A stretch of DNA of 64,000 nt from assembly GCF_012273515.2 (NCBI RefSeq), contig NZ_CP050975.2, forward strand, positions 8,742,001 through 8,806,000, read 5' to 3'. The first letter of the stretch is position 1. Each line of letters opens with the position of its first letter. The notes below the pieces were generated by a model. That model did not search any database, was not told the origin of the DNA, and was given only the letters and a program-made list of their open reading frames with translations. Shown here in pieces: positions 59,667 through 64,000 of this stretch. Made by a program: the position numbers and the translations under genes. The stretch is from Streptomyces sp. RPA4-2. Its GTDB lineage: Bacteria; Actinomycetota; Actinomycetes; Streptomycetales; Streptomycetaceae.

Positions 59667-59762
59667 TGCGAGCCGGACCCGTTCGATTCCGCGGGCCCCA
59701 GGGGTGCTGTCAAAACTGGGGTTCTGGCTCAAGTTCTGTGGTCCGTGACTGTGGGTGACCGG

Positions 59763-60200
59763 TCAGATGTCGAAGAGGGCTTCCTCTTGTGGCGGGATCG
59801 GAGGGTCAAGGGCGTCGCGGAGGCGGGTGATGTCCTGGCGCCACTTCGACCAGTTCGCAGCTTCGGCCCACTGCTCTGCGAGTTCAGACCGGTTGGAGAC
59901 CACTTGGTCCAGGGCGTCGACGGCGAGCATTCGAAGGCCTGCAGGCAACTCCGGTAGCGGCTCTGATGGGCCATAGTTCGAACACGCCGGATCGCCGTCA
60001 GGATGCTGCGCGACGACCAGGGCGGCCGCGGCCACTGCACGCTCGCCGTCGTAGATACCCAGGAAGTCCGCAGGCGCGGCGGCACGCATGAGCACGCCCC
60101 GGATCATGGCTTCGCGTTCTTCCAGTGCTGCCTCGTCCAGGGCGCCGGCGAAGTCGGCGGCGGTGTCGTTGTCGAAGGGGCCGATGTCCCAGGTGCCCAT
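59763..60200 (-). CDS. DUF4259 protein
   Basis: A 145-residue protein from ATG 60200. MGTWDIGPFDNDTAADFAGA is the diagnostic start of DUF4259, and the helical remainder (ALDEAALEEREAMIRGVLMR, SELAEQWAEAANWSKWRQDI) fits the family. The function is unknown; these small proteins are often found near insertion sequences and toxin-like loci. Confidence 0.85.
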   Translation of the reverse strand: MGTWDIGPFDNDTAADFAGALDEAALEEREAMIRGVLMRAAAPADFLGIYDGERAVAAAALVVAQHPDGDPACSNYGPSEPLPELPAGLRMLAVDALDQVVSNRSELAEQWAEAANWSKWRQDITRLRDALDPPIPPQEEALFDI

Positions 60201-60254
60201 ATCTCTCCTCGCGTGGCCGTCTGGAGATCCTCGCACTGGCCACCGACAGCGAGG

Positions 60255-61040
60255 TCAGGAGGCAAGCAGTACCTGCTTGCGCAGGAGCTTGAAGCCAGCG
60301 CGTCCGTACATCTGCCGCTTGATCATTTTGATGCGGTTGACGTGGCCTTCCACGATGCCTGAGCTCCAAGGCAGGGTCAGGCCGGCGGTGACGGCTGCGA
60401 GGTCGCGTTCGAGGCCGTTGATGAAGGTGTGCAGGCTGGGTAGGTCGTCGGCTCGGACCGCCGCGATCCATTCGGGGAGCCGTTCTCCCTGGAGCCGGGT
60501 GAGCATCTGCCCGAAGGAGCGGACGTGCCCGGCGAGGGCGTCCAGTTCGGGGCAGCCAGCCAGCACGGACTTGAGCTTCAATCGCTCCTTCTCCGGAAGC
60601 ACGTCGGGGTGGGTCAGGATCCAGCTGGCAACAGTCCTGGGAGATGGCGGCCGACCCCCTGGCACCGCGTCCCGGAAGGGACGAAGGTATGCGCGGACGG
60701 CCCCGTATCCACCCGCGTATCCATGCGTCTGGATCTCCTTCCAGAGGGTCCAGGCGTTCGTGCAGCCCTCGGCCCACCGCTCGTGCAAGTACGGCTTGAA
60801 GTCGTCGAGCTTCGTCCTGCGGTTCTGCCACTGCCCTTCCGCTTGGAAGAGGTCTTCCGGGGTCGCCGCATCGGCCAGACGCTGCACGGTTCGGTAGGTC
60901 ATGCGAAGTTCGCGGGCGACCGCGCGGCGGCTGTGTCCTTCGCCGAGCATCCCGTGGACGATGGCGTGCTTCTCGCGGGTTCGGTCGGCGAACCGGTGCC
61001 CCTTCGGCCAGGGCGACGCGCCCGCGGCCCATGATCGGGC
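60255..61040 (-). mobile_element. ISL3-family transposase, 5-prime truncated
   Basis: About 260 residues of an ISL3 transposase: FADRTREKHAIVHGMLGEGH, SRRAVARELRMTYRTVQRLA, RKLDDFKPYLHERWAEGCTN-type sequence, AGYPELD-like LAGCPELDALAGHVRSFGQM, and TLPWSSGIVEGHVNRIKMIK. The N-terminal zinc-finger and first catalytic Asp are absent; homology starts about 10 bases from the end of the radical SAM gene. It shares its C-terminal motifs with the remnant at 20074. Confidence 0.82.
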
Positions 61041-61048
61041 ACCGCTCG

Positions 61049-61996
61049 CTACAATTCCCGGACTGTCGGCAGAGGTTCGCACGACTGGGTACACAGCAGC
61101 GGATCGCACGGACACGAGAGATCGGGCACACAGCACTGGGGACACAGTGTAGGAGCGGTCTTCTCCCGCCACACCGTGTCGTGGATCTCGCGGCGGATCT
61201 GCGCGAGCTCGTCACCGTGCAGGATCTCTTCCAGCGTCTGGTCCAGAACGTCACCGACAGCCCAGTCCCGGGCCATGACGCACGGGAAGACCTTTCCGTC
61301 CGGCGCGACGGCGAGGTTGCCGTTCCAGCAGTGACCGCACAGGCCCGAGAGGCTCGCGGGCTGTCCCAGGAGGTCCTGCCCCCGGCCGAACTCCCGCACC
61401 TCGGACGTCCGCACTGAGCCGTCGACACCGAGGTCGAGCAGGAATTGCCGGGTGCGTTCCGCGGCTGCGGCGTCCCCCTTCACCGCGATGACTCCCACCC
61501 GCGTCCGCACCCCCTTCTCGACGAGCCGGCGGAGGTTGGCGACGGTGCGTCGGTGGCTGCCGCGCACGGTGGTAACGGCATCGTGCACAGCGGGGTCGTC
61601 AGAGTAGACCGAGGTCGCGAAGTGCACACCTTTCTCGGCCGAGAATGCGAGCGTCTCCTCGTCCAGCGTGGTGAGGTTGGTGAAGACCTCGACGAAGTCG
61701 AAGCCGATGTCCACACTGCGGCGCATGAGCTGGTTGAAGGCCGGGTGGAGCTGGGGCTCGCCCCCGATCAGCTGGATCTGACGACAGCCCAGGTCGTAGG
61801 CCTGGCCCATCACCGATCCGTAGTCATCAGTGGTCAGCACGTCCCGGTCGCCGCTGAGCGGATGCGAATCCGTGTAGCAGTGGACGCACCGCAGATTGCA
61901 GCGGTTCGTCAACTCAAGCCACAGAAAGTTCAGGACTCCGTCAACATCCTCAGGCGTCGTCTGGGTCGTCGGCTGTGTTGCTTCCTGAGCGCTCAC
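61049..61996 (-). CDS. Radical SAM/SPASM enzyme
   Basis: A 315-residue iron-sulfur enzyme. Cys33, Cys37 and Cys40 (NRCNLRCVHCYTD) bind the SAM-reactive [4Fe-4S] cluster, and LIGGEPQLHP (77-86) is the GGE SAM motif. A SPASM-type C-terminus has Cys220, 223 and 239 (GLCGHCWNGN, KVFPCVMARDW) and a dense cluster at 285-306 (CPQCC, CPCDPLLC, CTQSC) for two auxiliary clusters. Such enzymes usually modify ribosomal peptides. It overlaps the upstream small gene by 4 bases (61993-61996), so that protein is its natural partner. The 3-prime end abuts an ISL3 remnant, so further genes may have been lost. Confidence 0.88.
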   Translation of the reverse strand: MSAQEATQPTTQTTPEDVDGVLNFLWLELTNRCNLRCVHCYTDSHPLSGDRDVLTTDDYGSVMGQAYDLGCRQIQLIGGEPQLHPAFNQLMRRSVDIGFDFVEVFTNLTTLDEETLAFSAEKGVHFATSVYSDDPAVHDAVTTVRGSHRRTVANLRRLVEKGVRTRVGVIAVKGDAAAAERTRQFLLDLGVDGSVRTSEVREFGRGQDLLGQPASLSGLCGHCWNGNLAVAPDGKVFPCVMARDWAVGDVLDQTLEEILHGDELAQIRREIHDTVWREKTAPTLCPQCCVPDLSCPCDPLLCTQSCEPLPTVREL

Positions 61997-62274
61997 CGGT
62001 TTCCCTCCGCCTCAGCCGAGGCCTGTCCGTATGCGTGGTCCTTCTCCTGACCGGGAATCGGCATCAGGAGCAGCTCGCCGTCCCAGTTCACCGGCGTCAT
62101 CGTGACCCGGAGCTGGTATGCGGGGCCGCCGTCGACCTGGAACTCCCACGCCTGGCCGATGGTGAACCACGTGTCGCTCTCGGGTTTGTTCCGCGCTCGG
62201 AGGGCGAACTGCGGGGGTCCGGAAATGGCTGGCAGAGAATCCTGGGACACAGCTGTCACCCTCCTGACGATCAT
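61993..62274 (-). CDS. 93-residue protein coupled to the radical SAM gene
   Basis: A small beta-rich protein (ISGPPQFALRARNKPESDTW, FTIGQAWEFQVDGGPAYQLR, VTMTPVNWDGELLLMPIPGQ). It could be a recognition or carrier protein, or a substrate of the radical SAM enzyme. It has no typical leader-core peptide layout and few Cys/Ser/Thr near its C-terminus, so I favour a partner. The middle resembles small DUF736-like plasmid proteins. The family is not established. Confidence 0.65.
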   Translation of the reverse strand: MIVRRVTAVSQDSLPAISGPPQFALRARNKPESDTWFTIGQAWEFQVDGGPAYQLRVTMTPVNWDGELLLMPIPGQEKDHAYGQASAEAEGNR

Positions 62275-62726
62275 GCGTTCGACGGACGCATCCCAGCTTC
62301 ACCGCGTGCCGATGGCTCCGCGATCCAGGCACCTCCGCTTGAGGCACGGAGTCGCCCGGATGGGTGCAGGCGAAACGTTCCGGCTACGCTCACGCTTCCA
62401 GGAAGCTGCGGTCCGCCGGGTCTCGCCTTGGCTGCGGACAGTCGGCGCACCGCCCTGCCTGTGCGGCGCGGGCAGGACGGTGCCCTCGTCGGCCGGATGC
62501 CGGTGACGCGTTGGCGGCGCGCGGTGCCCGGATGAGCTGCTGCGCGCCGCCAGGCCGGGTCGGTGCCCGGTGATGCGGCCACCGACGGGAGGGGGTCAGT
62601 GGCGGTGCCCATGGCGGGGTCAGTTCGGCCCTGGACCCATGCGACACCGACCAGGACATGGAATTTCCCGCCTGGGCCACCCGCACCGTGCTCGGCGAGC
62701 TCACCCGGCACTTCCGGCGGAGCAGC
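62275..62726. other. Gap upstream of the radical SAM pair
   Basis: About 450 bases with no supported gene. A short peptide substrate for the radical SAM enzyme could hide here on the minus strand, but I found no convincing start with ribosome binding site. Confidence 0.35.
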
Positions 62727-63023
62727 GGCGGGCGTTCGGGGCCGGGCAGATGACCGGCAAGCGAGCTGCGCGGCTGGAACGGTTGAGCATGGTCTGGTCG
62801 GTCGCGGATGAACGGTTCCAGGAGAATCTGGCCGCGGCCCGGATGTACTGGGACCAGCACTGGACACTGTGCGCACCCCACTCCGCCCCGCGCTCGACAA
62901 GCAATCGGGCAACGGCTGTCCAACCTCCGCCGCCCAGACGCCTTGGCGGGCCACCCCGAGTGGGAGCCGGCGCTGCGTGAGGTCGATGAGGACGGGAACC
63001 CGGCGCGGCCGGCGGACCGGTAA
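62727..63023 (+). pseudogene. Helicase-associated-domain fragment
   Basis: LPAEQRRAFGAGQMTGKRAA, LSMVWSVADERFQENLAAAR and MYWDQHWTLCAP are followed, after a frame change near 62895, by AIGQRLSNLRRPDALAGHPE and WEPALREVDEDGNPARPADR. This is the repeat pattern of the helicase-associated domain found C-terminally in actinomycete DEAD/DEAH helicases, including those near telomeres. No helicase core remains. Confidence 0.6.
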
Positions 63024-63447
63024 CGCCACTACGCCATACTACGCGAACCGCTGGCAAACCAGCAGGGCCACGCCGATGAGACGGTGGTCCTGCCCGCAGA
63101 GCAATGCTCAAGACCTAATAGCAGTGCACGGTGACGGGTGACCCCTACTCAAGACTCGGAGCCGGACTCCTCTCCACAGGCAGAGGGCCCCGCCGCCGTG
63201 CCCTTGCGGAGGGCGCGTGTCGATCGCCTCCGCGGGGGCACTGATGATCGTGACCCGAGCCGCCCGTACGACCACCCGCTCCTCAACACGCGAGCCGCAG
63301 AGCTCTCTCCGAAGACCGGGGCCGTGCGGTCAGCTGGGGCCACGAACAGCTCATCGGATGTCGGGCCGCCGAGCCCTCCTATTAGGTCGCTGCGTGTCCC
63401 CGCACAGGCTCACACGCTGGGCAAACAACGAGAGAGAGGACACAGGA
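63024..63447 (+). other. Non-coding flank of the IS110 element
   Basis: About 420 bases upstream of the IS110 transposase without a supported gene. IS110 elements carry a structured bridge RNA in a non-coding end, and this flank is where such an RNA would be sought. I could not fold it by eye with confidence, nor find the element boundary. Confidence 0.35.
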
Positions 63448-64000
63448 TTGACGATCACCTGCGGGATCGACTGGGCGGAGAACCATCATGACGTGGCTCT
63501 GGTGGACGAGGCTGGCCAGCTCGTTGCCAAGAGGCACATCGCCGACGACGCGGAAGGCTACCGCCAGCTGCTGAACATGCTGGCCGAGTCTGGAGACAGT
63601 CCCCAAAACCCCATCCCGGTCGCGGTCGAGACCGCACGGGGCCTGCTGTTCGCCTGCCTGCGCTCCACAGGCCGGAAGGTGTACTCGATCAACCCGATGG
63701 CGGTCGCCCGCTATCGAGAGCGCCATCGCTTGCCCGCGCCAAGTCCGACCATGCCGACGCGATGGCGCTGGCCAACATCCTGCGCACGGACGCGGACGTC
63801 CACCGTCCGCTGCCCGCCGACTCCGAGCTCGCCCAGGCCATCTCGGTGCTCGCCCGCGCCCAGCAGGACGCGGTCTGGAACCGCGCCCAGCTAAACAACC
63901 AGCTCCGCTCGCACCTCAAGCAGTACTTCCCGGCCGCCCTGGCGGCCTTCCAAGTCCGGGGCATCGGACTGGACTCCCGGGAAGCGCGGACCGTGCTCGC
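63448..64000 (+). mobile_element. IS110-family transposase, frameshifted and cut by the window end
   Basis: From TTG 63448 (GAGAGAGGA upstream) the frame encodes LTITCGIDWAENHHDVALVD, the DEDD-type N-terminus with its first Asp. It continues YRQLLNMLAESGDSPQNPIP and VAVETARGLLFACLRSTGRK to AVARYRERH. At about 63727 it shifts by one base into LARAKSDHADAMALANILRT, ELAQAISVLARAQQDAVWNR and AQLNNQLRSHLKQYFPAALA, still open at 64000. The IS110 transposase is a RuvC-like, bridge-RNA-guided recombinase. This copy is probably inactive unless the shift is an error. Confidence 0.85.

Overview
The window is high-GC DNA with strong GC-at-third-codon bias, GTG and TTG starts, mycothiol-type and SpoIIE-type regulatory proteins, DUF6233/DUF6228-like/replication-relaxation families and a Tap/Tpg telomere pair. 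All of this points to Streptomyces or a close relative, and to accessory DNA: a linear chromosome arm or a large linear plasmid rather than the core chromosome. I saw no rRNA or tRNA genes, and no cas genes.

Layout. 0-7.6 kb: a DUF1152 protein, an ECF sigma factor coupled to an unknown partner, an XRE regulator with repeated upstream sites, and a decayed Gfo/Idh/MocA oxidoreductase that abuts a lone type I-E CRISPR repeat. 7.7-15.2 kb: a small defence-like island. It holds a 1302-residue STAND-type P-loop protein with a restriction-endonuclease-like N-terminus, a DUF2971 protein, IS5 remnants on both sides of the STAND gene, and an orphan type I-E CRISPR array with a hybrid palindromic repeat and an inverted last unit. 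15.2-18.5 kb: a small HTH gene, tap, and a frameshifted tpg. 18.7-27 kb: an MDMPI-fold enzyme, an ISL3 remnant, and an MmyB-type regulator divergent from an operon of alcohol dehydrogenase, broken cupin, SDR, cyclophilin-like lipoprotein, MFS exporter and SDR. 28.5-38.5 kb: an arsenic resistance island (MFS, ArsI, FAD enzyme, ArsR, frameshifted MFS, ArsO, Acr3, ArsR, two arsenate reductases, thioredoxin reductase), ending at an IS256 remnant. 39-48.4 kb: a SpoIIE phosphatase, a DUF6292-like protein, a MerR/CspA pair with clear terminators, a broken replication-relaxation gene, two GNAT acetyltransferases (one behind an attenuator-like hairpin) and a lipoprotein.

48.5-55.4 kb looks like one regulon. 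A MarR protein, a nitrilase, a glyoxalase-fold protein, a Tat-exported epoxide-hydrolase-like enzyme and a private tatB-tatA-tatC set lie together. GAGCA-NN-TGCTC palindromes stand before marR, the nitrilase and the hydrolase, with a weaker copy before the last unknown gene. 55.4-64 kb: a KGG stress protein between duplicated non-coding segments, 12-bp iteron-like repeats before an intact replication-relaxation gene, a split SpoIIE phosphatase, DUF4259, an ISL3 transposase remnant, a radical SAM/SPASM enzyme with a coupled small protein, a decayed helicase-associated fragment, and the start of a frameshifted IS110 element running off the window.

At least fourteen genes are frameshifted, nonsense-mutated or truncated, and six or more insertion-sequence remnants are present. 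This fits the high turnover of subtelomeric or plasmid DNA. Some single-base frameshifts could be assembly errors.
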